A DNA stretch of 25,624 nt from JANQPA01 sp964628385 (lineage in GTDB: Bacteria; Bacteroidota; Bacteroidia; Chitinophagales; Saprospiraceae): positions 1 through 25,624 of the forward strand of contig CAZVOD010000072.1 of NCBI GenBank assembly GCA_964628385.1, given 5' to 3'. A model generated the notes under the pieces. The model worked only from the letters and a program-made list of their open reading frames with translations, did not search any database and was not told where the DNA came from. The translations under genes were made by a program, and so were the position numbers. This document shows, one piece after another, positions 15,542 through 23,879 of the stretch (position 1 is the first letter of the stretch; every line of letters starts with the position of its first letter).

Positions 15542-18226
15542 ATGAAATACAGCCTCATCGCTATTTTTATTTTTACTCTTTTCTCATCAACAGCACAATC
15601 CTTAAAAGTTCAGAAGCTGCGTTGTGACTTCAAGGAGCAGCCCATCCTGGATAATGTGCGGCCAAAGCTTTCGTGGCAGTTGGCAGTGGGCCCGGATGAT
15701 CAAGATATCCTTCAGACGGCCTATCGAATACAGGTAGCTCAAGATCCGGAAGCGCTGGCCAGCGAAAAAGCTTTACTCTGGGATAGTCAAAAAGTAAAAT
15801 CCGATGCCTCCTTGCATCGTCCGTATAAGGGGCCTGAGCTGACTTCCCGGCAGCGTCTTTATTGGCGAGTAAAAGTTTGGGACAACCAGGGCCGATCCAG
15901 CCGTTGGAGTGCCATTCAATCCTGGGAAATGGGCTTACTTAAGCCCGAAGACTGGCAAGCGCAGTGGATCAGCCCGGCCTGGGAAGAAGCAACAAAACAG
16001 CTAAATCCTCCGGCCATGCTGCGAAAAAGCTTTTTCCTAAATAAAAAAATACGAAAAGCTCGGCTATATATCACCGCCCACGGCATCTTTGAAGCCTATC
16101 TTAATGGTGAAAAAGTGAGTGAAGATTTGTTTGCGCCCGGTTGGACCAGCTACCATCAGCGCCTGCAATACCAGACTTACGATGTGACTGCCTGGCTCTC
16201 CGCCGGCGAAAATGTGGCCGGAATCTACCTGGCTGATGGTTGGTATCGAGGGAATTTTGGCTTTGGCAACAATTGGAATCCATATGGTCAGAAAACCGCT
16301 TTGTTGTTTCAACTCGAGATAGAATATGAAAATGGAAAAAAACAAGTCATTAGCTCTGATGATTCCTGGCAGGCTACGCCCAGTGGCCCCATTCGGATGT
16401 CTAGCTTTTACCACGGAGAAACCTATGATGCTCGCATGGAAAAAGCGGGCTGGTCAAGCGCTGGATTTGGAGCGGCCGACTGGCAAAAGGTAGCCGTAAA
16501 GGATTTTTCTAAAGACCATTTGATCTGCCCAGAAACGGAGCCGGTGCGAAGCATCCAGGAAATAGAGCCACTATCTATCATCCGAACGCCAAAGGGAGAA
16601 ACGGTCATTGATTTTGGGCAGAATATGGTGGGCTGGGTAAAGCTTAAAGTAGAGGGCCAAAAAGGTGATACTGTCCAACTGAGGCATGCCGAAGTACTGG
16701 GAAAGGACGGTAATTTCTACCTGGATAATATTCGTTCTGCCCGACAAACGATCATCTATATTTTGAAGGGAGAGGGAGAAGAAGTTTTCGAGCCACATTT
16801 CACTTTTCAGGGTTTTAGGTATGTAAGAGTAGATCAATTTCCGGGCAAGCCTACCCGAGAACATTTTACGGGCGTGGTAATCCACACTGATCTGAAGCCA
16901 ACCGGCACTTTTGAGTGTTCCAGTCCTTTAGTGAATCGTTTACAGCAAAATATCCTTTGGGGGCAGAAGGGTAATTTTCTGGAAATCCCAAGCGACTGCC
17001 CTCAGCGAGATGAGCGCATGGGCTGGACGGGTGATGTGCAGGTCTTTGCCAGAACTGGCTGTTTCAACTTTGATTCTTACACTTTTTTGAGTAAATGGCT
17101 AAAAGACCTTAAAGCAGATCAACTGGAGAACGGCAGTGTCCCGTATCTGATTCCAGATATACATTACAAAAATGGGAGTACGGGCTGGGGTGATGCTTCG
17201 GTTATTGTTCCCTGGGTGCTGTACCAAAAGTATGGCGATACCGCTATTCTAAAGCAGCAATATGAAAGTATGAAAGCTTGGGTAGCCTTTCTCACTGACC
17301 TGGCAGGTGACAACCTGCTCATTCAGGATGGCCATCATTTTGGCGATTGGATGTATTTTGTGCATCCATTGCGCAATGAGCCCAAGCCCGGTCATACTGA
17401 TCTGGATTTGATAGCTACGGCCTATTTTGCGCATTCCTCTCATTTATTATCAAAAGTATCGGCAGTACTGGGGTACGAAGAAGATCGGCGGCGCTATGCT
17501 AATCAGTTGGAGCGGATCAAAGCTGCTTTTCAGCGTGAATTCAGAACAGCTAGTGGCCGTCTGAGTCCCAATTCTCAAACTGCTTATGTCTTGGCTTTGG
17601 CTTTTGATTTGATAGGAGAAGCTTATGAATCAAAGGCAACACAATATCTGGTGAAAAATATTGAGGAAAGAGATTATCATTTGTCCACTGGTTTTTTGGG
17701 TACACCACTGCTATGTAATGTGCTGTCAGAGCATGGCTATACCGATGTGGCTTATCGACTACTCTTGCAGGAGTCTTTTCCATCCTGGCTATACATGGTC
17801 AAATTGGGGGCCACTACCATGTGGGAGCGCTGGGATGGTATAAAGCCGGATGGTTCCTTTCAATTGCCTTATGCTAATTCTTTCAATCACTTTGCCAAAG
17901 GTGCCATTGGTGATTGGATGTACAGCACCATAGGCGGTATACGCCACGATGAACAAAATCCTGGCTATAAGCATATCATTTTAAAGCCAGAACCCGGGAA
18001 AGGCCTGGATTATGCAAGAGCAGTACTGGAATCGCCCTATGGTGAAGTATCTTGCTTTTGGGCGATAAGAAACCAACAGTTATTTGTTGAAGTGAATATT
18101 CCTCCTAATACTACCGCAACGTTGTTTTTGCCTGGGCATCCCCAATACGGGCAAGGCCTGGATTTAGGCTCGGGCCAATACGATTTTAACTACGATTTTG
18201 TATTGGAGGAAAAGGAGGAGGAGTAG
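15542..18226 (+). CDS. Secreted alpha-L-rhamnosidase, GH78
   Basis: An 894-residue glycosidase with an N-terminal signal peptide (about 1-18, FIFTLFSSTAQS). It releases terminal alpha-L-rhamnose from pectin side chains or glycosides. The N-terminal fibronectin-like and jelly-roll domains (20-330; WQAQWISPAW, ARLYITAHGIFEAYLNG, HGETYDARME) are followed by the (alpha/alpha)6 barrel with the GH78 signature DCPQRDERMGWTGD at 485-498, VPWVLYQKYGD and HFGDWM, and a C-terminal beta-sandwich with SPYGEVSC. Length is typical. The next gene on the same strand is a GH28 enzyme 44 bases away, so they are probably one transcript aimed at rhamnogalacturonan. Confidence 0.95.
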   Translation: MKYSLIAIFIFTLFSSTAQSLKVQKLRCDFKEQPILDNVRPKLSWQLAVGPDDQDILQTAYRIQVAQDPEALASEKALLWDSQKVKSDASLHRPYKGPELTSRQRLYWRVKVWDNQGRSSRWSAIQSWEMGLLKPEDWQAQWISPAWEEATKQLNPPAMLRKSFFLNKKIRKARLYITAHGIFEAYLNGEKVSEDLFAPGWTSYHQRLQYQTYDVTAWLSAGENVAGIYLADGWYRGNFGFGNNWNPYGQKTALLFQLEIEYENGKKQVISSDDSWQATPSGPIRMSSFYHGETYDARMEKAGWSSAGFGAADWQKVAVKDFSKDHLICPETEPVRSIQEIEPLSIIRTPKGETVIDFGQNMVGWVKLKVEGQKGDTVQLRHAEVLGKDGNFYLDNIRSARQTIIYILKGEGEEVFEPHFTFQGFRYVRVDQFPGKPTREHFTGVVIHTDLKPTGTFECSSPLVNRLQQNILWGQKGNFLEIPSDCPQRDERMGWTGDVQVFARTGCFNFDSYTFLSKWLKDLKADQLENGSVPYLIPDIHYKNGSTGWGDASVIVPWVLYQKYGDTAILKQQYESMKAWVAFLTDLAGDNLLIQDGHHFGDWMYFVHPLRNEPKPGHTDLDLIATAYFAHSSHLLSKVSAVLGYEEDRRRYANQLERIKAAFQREFRTASGRLSPNSQTAYVLALAFDLIGEAYESKATQYLVKNIEERDYHLSTGFLGTPLLCNVLSEHGYTDVAYRLLLQESFPSWLYMVKLGATTMWERWDGIKPDGSFQLPYANSFNHFAKGAIGDWMYSTIGGIRHDEQNPGYKHIILKPEPGKGLDYARAVLESPYGEVSCFWAIRNQQLFVEVNIPPNTTATLFLPGHPQYGQGLDLGSGQYDFNYDFVLEEKEEE

Positions 18227-18270
18227 GGTATGTTTGATAGACTTGTAAGTTTTTACAAAAAAATTCAAAG

Positions 18271-19758
18271 ATGAAAAATACGATCATTTTGTTATTAGCC
18301 CCCGTTTTGCTTTTTTCCCAAAATTATAATATCAAAGATTTTGGTGCAGTGGCGGATGGAAAAACACTAAATACCAAAGCCATTCAGGCTGCCATTGATA
18401 AAGCTCACGGTGACAATGGCGGAACGGTCGTTATTCCGGCGGGTGAATTCCTAAGTGGGGCTATCCGCTTGAAGTCTAACGTAACTTTGAGGGTAGAAGA
18501 AGGCGGAACGCTACTGGGAAGCACTAACCCCGATGATTATTACAAGATTAATAGGTGGAAAGCCCTAATTATGGCGGACCATGCTCAAAACATGGCCATT
18601 ACCGGGCCCGGGCAGGTCAACGGACAGGGCCGGGAGTTAGCCCTACATATTGACAGTTTGTTTTATGCGGGCCAAATCGATAGTGCGATGTACAACTTTG
18701 TGGAGATGCGCCCCAAATACTATCTTCGGCCGCAACTGATAGAATTTGTGGAGTGCCAGGGTATTGAAATCAAAGATGTGACCCTCAAAAATGCGGCCTG
18801 CTGGGTACAAACCTATGATAAGTGCCGTAATATTCTCATGGAGAATGTACGTACACAAAGCGATGCCTACTGGAATAATGACGGAATCGATATTCAGGAT
18901 TGCGTAAATGTCCGGCTGAGCAACTGCTTTGTCAATTCCGCTGATGACGGTATCTGCCTAAAATCACAATCGGCAGCCCACTTGTGCGACAGTATTTATA
19001 TCGAAAATTGTACAGTGCGCTCTTCTGCCAGCGCTGTGAAATTTGGTACGGTCTCACACGGAGGATTTAAAAATGTAACCATTAAAAATATTAAAGTCTA
19101 CGACACCTTTCGCTCTGCTATAGCCGTAGAAGTGGTGGACGGTGGAACGCTTGAAAATGTTCTGATCGATGGTGTTACAGCTACTAACACCGGTAATGCT
19201 ATATTTATCAGACTGGGAGAACGCTCCAACAAAGAGGAAATGGGGCAATTGAAAGACCTGACTCTAAAGAACATCAAAGTAGAGGTTGCTTTTGAGCGAC
19301 CGGACTACGAGTACGAAATCCGAGGACCCGCGCTGCCATTTTTCCACAATACATTTCCTGCTTCTGTCACCGGCATTCCCGGGTTTCCGGTAGAAAATCT
19401 GACGTTGGAAAATATAGAAATCAGTTATCCGGGAAGGGCCAACAAAGGGTTGGCTCATATGCCACTTACCAGGCTGGATCAGGTGCCGGAAAAGGTCGCT
19501 GATTATCCCGAATTTTCTATGTTTGGTGAGTTACCAGCCTGGGGCTTTTATGTGCGACACGTTGAGGGCTTGAGCTTTAAAAATATTAAATTGAGCATTG
19601 CTGCTCCGGATTATCGACCGGCCTTGATTTTTGATGATGTAAAACAACTGGAAATCCGGCAATTGAATATCGAGGGTGACACCAAAGAAAAGCAGATTAT
19701 CTTACGCAATACCGAAAAGGTAAGCATGGATAAGGAGCAGTCTGTTTGGAAGATGTGA
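18271..19758 (+). CDS. Secreted polygalacturonase-like glycoside hydrolase, GH28
   Basis: A 495-residue right-handed beta-helix enzyme with a signal peptide (about 1-17, ILLLAPVLLFSQ). It opens with the pectate-lyase-like YNIKDFGAVADGKT and carries the GH28 active-site set: NNDGID at 202-207, SADDGI at 223-228 with the catalytic Asp pair, and SHGG at 262-265. The usual RIK motif is not obvious. GH28 enzymes hydrolyse galacturonan or rhamnogalacturonan backbones. Position next to a GH78 rhamnosidase favours rhamnogalacturonan or its oligomers. No SusC/SusD pair is in the window, so this is not a complete polysaccharide utilisation locus. Confidence 0.93.
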   Translation: MKNTIILLLAPVLLFSQNYNIKDFGAVADGKTLNTKAIQAAIDKAHGDNGGTVVIPAGEFLSGAIRLKSNVTLRVEEGGTLLGSTNPDDYYKINRWKALIMADHAQNMAITGPGQVNGQGRELALHIDSLFYAGQIDSAMYNFVEMRPKYYLRPQLIEFVECQGIEIKDVTLKNAACWVQTYDKCRNILMENVRTQSDAYWNNDGIDIQDCVNVRLSNCFVNSADDGICLKSQSAAHLCDSIYIENCTVRSSASAVKFGTVSHGGFKNVTIKNIKVYDTFRSAIAVEVVDGGTLENVLIDGVTATNTGNAIFIRLGERSNKEEMGQLKDLTLKNIKVEVAFERPDYEYEIRGPALPFFHNTFPASVTGIPGFPVENLTLENIEISYPGRANKGLAHMPLTRLDQVPEKVADYPEFSMFGELPAWGFYVRHVEGLSFKNIKLSIAAPDYRPALIFDDVKQLEIRQLNIEGDTKEKQIILRNTEKVSMDKEQSVWKM

Positions 19759-19781
19759 TGTTTTTTCAATACTAATCAACG

Positions 19782-20711
19782 ATGTATAAATCATTTTTCT
19801 TAATAAGTTTTACGCTCACTTTTTTGGTGAGCTGCCACCAGTCTACTAGTCATTTTGCTCACGGAGAATCTTCCCTGGAGCTACCTGGCCCTGGCGCTCT
19901 GCTAACCACCAATTTTCGGTCTTTTGAGCAATTCCGGCAAGTCGTCGGAATTGAATATGAAGCGGGTATAAGGCCTCAGGTCTGTTTGACTCATGTATGC
20001 GAAGGGCAAACCGTCAAAAGCGTTTTAAAGGCAGGCATCAGCGAGGCAGATATTATGGAGATCAAATCGGGTGGTTTTTGGGGAAAATTGAGCCTTTGCT
20101 TTCGGGCACCTTATTTTATTATAAATCGACAGGATGTACTGCGGGTTTTCATTTTATCCAGAAGGAGAAATAGTGAATTTGGCTGGGGAGATGTGGCTTT
20201 TTATGATTTGGCAGAAACGATGATGAACCGGATTGAAGACGTGGGCTTAGCAACGGCCGATTCTATTCATTTTACAGAAAAAGGCTATATTAACACCTTC
20301 AATCACGTAACTTCTCAGGCTATTATGACGACGATATTCTCAGAATCTTTTGCTGATTTTATTGCTGATATGCACGAACGCAGCACACTTCCGGCTTTAA
20401 TTACGGGGGCTTTCACCGAAGAGCAAATTCAGGATGTCAAAAATGGTGCAGTTGATAACTACGTAGATTTTATCAACAATGAATGGGGGCAGGAACTGGG
20501 TAAAGCGCTCAAAGCTAAGTACAACATCACGCGCTACACTCGCTGGACGCCTCAGTTGTTAGCTCATTACCTCAATGATGCACAGCTTTATTTCAGCAGA
20601 GTTTTTGATATTAGTTTCAAACCTTTTCAAGCTCAGGACGAATTGGTACAGCGCTTTTCCAATAAAATTAATATTGTAATGCATGACCTATCTAGTGTAG
20701 AGAATTTTTAG
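19782..20711 (+). CDS. Predicted lipoprotein of unknown function
   Basis: I do not recognise the family. The 309-residue protein has a signal ending in the lipobox LVSC at about 15-18, so it should be anchored in a membrane. The mature part is mainly helical, with FRSFEQFRQVVGIEY, a Cys pair in PQVCLTHVCEGQ, and a C-terminal region NEWGQELGKALKAKYN followed by RWTPQLLAHYLNDAQLYF. It begins 23 bases after the GH28 gene on the same strand and may be co-transcribed, but nothing in it suggests carbohydrate binding. Its stop is 13 bases from the end of the opposing pentapeptide-repeat gene; a weak TAGAGAA/TTCTCTA repeat (20698-20704, 20721-20727) spans the junction. Confidence 0.75.
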   Translation: MYKSFFLISFTLTFLVSCHQSTSHFAHGESSLELPGPGALLTTNFRSFEQFRQVVGIEYEAGIRPQVCLTHVCEGQTVKSVLKAGISEADIMEIKSGGFWGKLSLCFRAPYFIINRQDVLRVFILSRRRNSEFGWGDVAFYDLAETMMNRIEDVGLATADSIHFTEKGYINTFNHVTSQAIMTTIFSESFADFIADMHERSTLPALITGAFTEEQIQDVKNGAVDNYVDFINNEWGQELGKALKAKYNITRYTRWTPQLLAHYLNDAQLYFSRVFDISFKPFQAQDELVQRFSNKINIVMHDLSSVENF

Positions 20712-20724
20712 TCTTTGCTTTTCT

Positions 20725-22014
20725 CTACTCTCTCGGCGGGAGCCGGAAATTCCCCAGGCCGGCTACGTCTGGGATGATCTGAAAGTTTTGCTGCAGCCTT
20801 TCCCGGCCGTTGACTTCCCAGGCTTGGAGTTGGTCAAACCACTTGTTGTTATCGATAATGCCCCAGCGGAGATTCACCCCCTGCAAGTTTGCCTTTTCGA
20901 GTACTGCGTAGCTGAGGTCAGTAGTTTTTAGAATGGCATTTTGAAGATTAGCTTTACTAAGGTTAGCATACCGAAGGCTGGTAAAAGAAAAGTTGGTATT
21001 TTCCAAAATACTCTCATTGAGGAAAGCATTTTCCAAAAGGGCATAAGTAACATCGGCCATGATGAGGCGAGCCTTTGACAACCTGGCTGCACTCAGGTTA
21101 GCTCCATTGAGGCGGGCCTCGCTGAGGTCTGCATTGGTGAGGTTGGCCCAATTGAGGGTAGCACGCTCCAGGTTAGCTTTTTTTAGGCTACTTTCAGAAA
21201 GTTGGGTAGCCCAAAGGTTGGCATCTTCCAGGGTGGCACTATCCAGCCTGGCCGCACGCAGGTTAGCAGCCTCAAGGTTAGCAGCTGTTAGGTCAATGCC
21301 GCTGAGGTCCGTTCCACTGAGGTCCGCTCCCTGTAAATCAGCATGCGCAAAAGAAGCTAGCCGCTTGATGCTATTGAAAGAACTGGAGTCCATATCCATC
21401 CGGGTCAAAATGAGTAACATCTGCCCGCGCTCCGGACTGAGCAGCCGAGATGATAAGCTATCGGCTTTCAAAATTTTGTAGGGCTTAAACGTGAAATTCA
21501 AGATGGCAATCCGATTGATTAACTCACTGCTCAGTTGTTTGTCAGGACTTCGTCGTAGTTCTCGTTCAATCTGATCGAAAAGGTCATTAGTGAGAACGCG
21601 CAGGTTGCTCTTGCGGGCGGCCTCGTTGATGGCGGCCTGCTGAGTGATTATCTCGTTTTGTCTTTGAGCTTGTTGACGAGAAAATTGGGATTGCTGGTAC
21701 ATTAAAAAGCTACTACCGGCGATTCCCAGAAGCGTTATAATGGCTAGTAGACTCCAAATGGTCAAATAAGTACGGCTACTGGCAGGCGAAGACGCCTTGT
21801 CAGCTTTTTGATCTAGCGTTTGCAGGATCAACTTATTTTTTTTCCAAAAAATAATTCCCATCCATCCCAAAAGCAACAGGCAAAAGCAGGAAGCAAAACC
21901 AATAGCAAAAGAAGAGCTGTTCTTCTCCAGATAAGGTAAGCGTAGAAAGCCCATTGTCCAGCCTATAATGCCACTGAGCAAACAGCCAATAATGAAATAT
22001 CTTTTTCCTTTCAT
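20725..22014 (-). CDS. Membrane-anchored pentapeptide-repeat protein
   Basis: A 429-residue protein. Three hydrophobic segments lie at about 6-23, 36-57 and 84-105, then a Gln-rich coiled coil (107-140) and a helical linker. From about 215 to 390 there is a long run of A(N/D)LxxA-type pentapeptides (ADLSGTDLSG, AANLEAANLRAARL, LSKANLQNAIL), which should fold as a right-handed quadrilateral beta-helix. Such proteins are used for protein binding, and some mimic DNA; the partner here is unknown. The C terminus (WFDQLQAWEVNGRERLQQNF) resembles the tail of other Bacteroidota pentapeptide membrane proteins. No operon partner is evident. Confidence 0.88.
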   Translation of the reverse strand: MKGKRYFIIGCLLSGIIGWTMGFLRLPYLEKNSSSFAIGFASCFCLLLLGWMGIIFWKKNKLILQTLDQKADKASSPASSRTYLTIWSLLAIITLLGIAGSSFLMYQQSQFSRQQAQRQNEIITQQAAINEAARKSNLRVLTNDLFDQIERELRRSPDKQLSSELINRIAILNFTFKPYKILKADSLSSRLLSPERGQMLLILTRMDMDSSSFNSIKRLASFAHADLQGADLSGTDLSGIDLTAANLEAANLRAARLDSATLEDANLWATQLSESSLKKANLERATLNWANLTNADLSEARLNGANLSAARLSKARLIMADVTYALLENAFLNESILENTNFSFTSLRYANLSKANLQNAILKTTDLSYAVLEKANLQGVNLRWGIIDNNKWFDQLQAWEVNGRERLQQNFQIIPDVAGLGNFRLPPRE

Positions 22015-22306
22015 CCTGAAAAGGTAGGAAATTTGAAAAAAGATTGGAAACGGCCTTACATTTATTTTAGACTGCCCTTACCTTCAGTTGAGGCTGCTTA
22101 AACTCGACAGTTTGTTTTATACCATTAACGAACCGGGCTTTATCCTGGAAATAGCTGTTTGATTTACAGGCATATCGTTTTGACGCCGGAAAGCAGCAGA
22201 TGATTGAGGTCTTGCTTGCAGAACGACTCGTAAGATCACCCACGTTATTGTCAAAACCAATGGCGGCGATGCTTATACCACCTAGGTCACCAAAGGCATA
22301 AGTAGT
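22015..22306. other. Intergenic stretch with an open frame after the DUF6090 stop
   Basis: No confident gene. On the minus strand the frame of the DUF6090 gene stays open for about 80 codons after its stop (22306-22067) and includes GDLGGISIAAIGFDNNVGDL, with no start codon of its own that is convincing. It may be chance or the decayed end of another gene. Confidence 0.3.
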
Positions 22307-23050
22307 CTATTTCAGACTTGCTTCAAGCTTTTCAATCAATTGATGGTTGCCGTCCATGGAGCGTTCCAGGCTGGCTAAATAAAAGCCCAGAGACATTCTT
22401 AATTCCGATAAAATGGGTAGAAAATACGCTTGATCAAAAGCCCTCTTTAATTTGACGGTATCAAGGGCAGAAACTTTCCTCAGCGGAGGAAACGTTCGGT
22501 CTGCTTTATGAAAGACCACACCGTTATCAAATACGTTGTTTTCTTCTAAAAAGAAAGGCCTGCTTTTTTCGGAGATCAGCTTATTGAATTCATCGGTAGC
22601 CTGTTCAACCTGACTTATGGATTGAAAATAATTATTGATTTGATTGCGGATCTGGACGTTTCGGTACTTTTCAATATAAATCTGATGGTTTTTCTGGGTA
22701 ATCGGATTAAATTGTAATACACTTACCAGGTGATCCGGAAAGGTATTTTTAAGTGATCCTTGTCCATTTCTGATCTCATTCATCATAAAATAGGAATCCA
22801 TATATTTGGAATAAAAGCGATGATAAGCTTCAAAAAGGGAGGAATCTCTTTTTAGGTCAGAAATAATCAATTGGTAGCTTTTCAACTCTTCTTTGTACAG
22901 CTCTCTGTCTCTGTTCCAATCATTGATTTGAATGGCAATCAAAATGCCAATTACAACAAGCACAATTTCACCTGAGGCGTAGATCAAATACTGACCGAAT
23001 TTATTCTCCGTTAGCAACTTTTGGCGGATTTTTCTAAAGAGTTTTATCAT
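22307..23050 (-). CDS. DUF6090 family membrane protein
   Basis: A 247-residue protein with the strongly conserved Bacteroidota opening MIKLFRKIRQKLLTENKFGQYLIYASGEIVLVVIGILIAIQINDWN: a basic helix, one membrane helix at about 28-43, and the IQINDWN cap. The remaining 200 residues are a charged helical domain, probably outside the cytoplasm. Family function is unknown; genomes usually carry several copies. The start ATG is fixed by the family's N terminus. Single gene with no clear operon partner. Confidence 0.88.
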   Translation of the reverse strand: MIKLFRKIRQKLLTENKFGQYLIYASGEIVLVVIGILIAIQINDWNRDRELYKEELKSYQLIISDLKRDSSLFEAYHRFYSKYMDSYFMMNEIRNGQGSLKNTFPDHLVSVLQFNPITQKNHQIYIEKYRNVQIRNQINNYFQSISQVEQATDEFNKLISEKSRPFFLEENNVFDNGVVFHKADRTFPPLRKVSALDTVKLKRAFDQAYFLPILSELRMSLGFYLASLERSMDGNHQLIEKLEASLK

Positions 23051-23258
23051 TGGTTATTTTGGGTGGTGAAAGATATAGATAGTGCTAAAAAATGTAAGAT
23101 GGAGAAAAAACTTCAGAAATTGGATGTGAGCGCTACTTACATTTTACCACTAGGAAATAAATCTACTCATCATACATTTGAGAACATGACTACCTGAAAT
23201 ACTACCAAAGAATAATACTTCCTAAAAGTACCAAATTCCCGCTAACTAAACAACTTCA
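23051..23258. other. Intergenic region upstream of the DUF6090 gene
   Basis: No gene is seen. AAAATGTAAG (23089-23098) and CTTACATTTT (23136-23145) form a 10-bp inverted repeat 39 bases upstream of the DUF6090 start. GCTACTTACATTTTA (23132-23146) also occurs at 9891-9905 upstream of the WYL gene; whether this 15-mer is a shared regulatory site or chance is unknown. Confidence 0.3.
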
Positions 23259-23280
23259 TAGTTTGTCGGGATGAGAGGAT
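23259..23280. repeat. Detached copy of the tRNA-Pro 3' end (left direct repeat)
   Basis: These 22 bases are identical to 23431-23452, which span the last 15 bases of tRNA-Pro and 7 bases of its downstream flank. The copies are 172 bp apart in the same orientation. This is either an att-like duplication left by site-specific integration at the tRNA or the remains of a tandem tRNA duplication. Confidence 0.8.
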
Positions 23281-23311
23281 GGGCTAAAGCCGATCCTCAA
23301 AGTGGGGCAGT

Positions 23312-23438
23312 ACAAACTCATAAAAGGTCCCCCTTCGGGTAGGCTTTTTCGTTTTAAGACGTCACTCGAGCAAGCTCGGCTCTGTCCCAAAAACAAAAAG
23401 CCAATTCGCTATCGCAAATTGACCTTTTATTAGTTTGT
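23312..23438. repeat. Nested inverted-repeat unit next to tRNA-Pro
   Basis: Outer arms 23312-23329 and 23421-23438 match at 17 of 18 positions. Inside them, 23342-23355 (GGCTTTTTCGTTTT) pairs with 23390-23402 with one bulged base, and CGAGCAAGCTCG (23367-23378) forms a 4-bp stem with a tetraloop at the centre. The outer right arm ends on the last base of the tRNA. It could be a small miniature element, a bidirectional terminator, or a structured RNA. Confidence 0.6.
23388..23421 (-). terminator. Intrinsic terminator of tRNA-Pro
   Basis: On the minus strand CAATTTGC-GATA-GCGAATTG (23421-23402) forms an 8-bp stem with one G-U pair, followed by GCTTTTTGTTTTT. It begins 17 bases after the tRNA 3' end. 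Confidence 0.75.
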
Positions 23439-23452
23439 CGGGATGAGAGGAT
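23431..23452. repeat. Right direct repeat, inside the tRNA-Pro 3' end
   Basis: Intact-tRNA copy of the 22-bp repeat at 23259-23280; it covers the T-arm 3' half, the acceptor 3' strand, the discriminator base and 7 flanking bases. Confidence 0.8.
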
Positions 23453-23512
23453 TTGAACCTCCGGCCTCACGCCCCCCAGACGTGCACTCTAACCAGGCTG
23501 AGCTACATCCCG
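23438..23512 (-). tRNA. tRNA-Pro (anticodon GGG)
   Basis: A 75-nt cloverleaf on the minus strand. The acceptor CGGGATG/CATCCCG pairs fully, the D arm is GCTC...GAGT, the anticodon stem CACGT/GCGTG holds loop CTGGGGG with GGG at 23477-23475, and the T arm is GGAGG-TTCAAAT-CCTCT. The discriminator base is A and the CCA end is not encoded. It reads CCC and CCU codons. It has its own promoter and terminator. Confidence 0.96.
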
Positions 23513-23575
23513 ATATCCTGTGGGTGGTCAAAAGGCAAAACTGCCTCTACTATCGATCTCTTTTTGTTGGATGGG

Positions 23576-23606
23576 CAAATATAGCATCATTTTGGGGGAC
23601 TTTCAA
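23576..23606 (-). promoter_or_regulatory. Bacteroidota-type promoter for tRNA-Pro
   Basis: TATATTTG (23583-23576) is an exact match to the TAnnTTTG -7 box, with TTG (23606-23604) 20 bases upstream. Transcription should start near 23569, giving a 5' leader of about 57 nt before the tRNA. Apart from this promoter and the hairpin at 23746-23795, 23513-23879 contains nothing recognisable. Confidence 0.65.
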
Positions 23607-23745
23607 TAGTCATCCCTCAAAAAATGTATGGCGCCCATTTCTGGCTTTGGGGCAGCCGCTGTTGGCCGGGAATTGTAGGGGGAGGCCTGTAACGCTCCGG
23701 GAATGAACGAGCGCTTGAAAGTCTTTTTGAACAGTAGTCGCCATG

Positions 23746-23795
23746 AAAAGAGCAGTAGAATCTTCGCCTCCCATGAGCTACCAATACTACTGCTC
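23746..23795 (-). terminator. Hairpin with T4 downstream of the DGR template
   Basis: GAGCAGTAG (23795-23787) pairs perfectly with CTACTGCTC (23758-23750) around a 28-base loop, followed by TTTT. It lies about 85 bases after the end of the template repeat and may end the DGR transcript. The T-run is short and the loop long, so termination is uncertain. Confidence 0.4.
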
Positions 23796-23879
23796 CAAGC
23801 CTGAAAGAATAAATTGATCCTCACAAACCGTTTTTACCCAAATAAGGGACAGGACAGGCATCTGTTCAGCAAAAGCCAT

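Noticed and set aside
15542..20711. Complete polysaccharide utilisation locus
   Set aside because: No SusC/SusD pair or hybrid sensor is in the window; only two glycosidases and an unknown lipoprotein are present.
21059..21481. 140-residue plus-strand frame rich in Arg, Leu and Ala
   Set aside because: It is the opposite-strand shadow of the pentapeptide repeats, whose periodicity keeps the antisense frame open.
23603..23824. 73-residue minus-strand frame after the template repeat
   Set aside because: No family resemblance; it covers the candidate terminator hairpin and reaches the tRNA promoter, so it is most likely chance.
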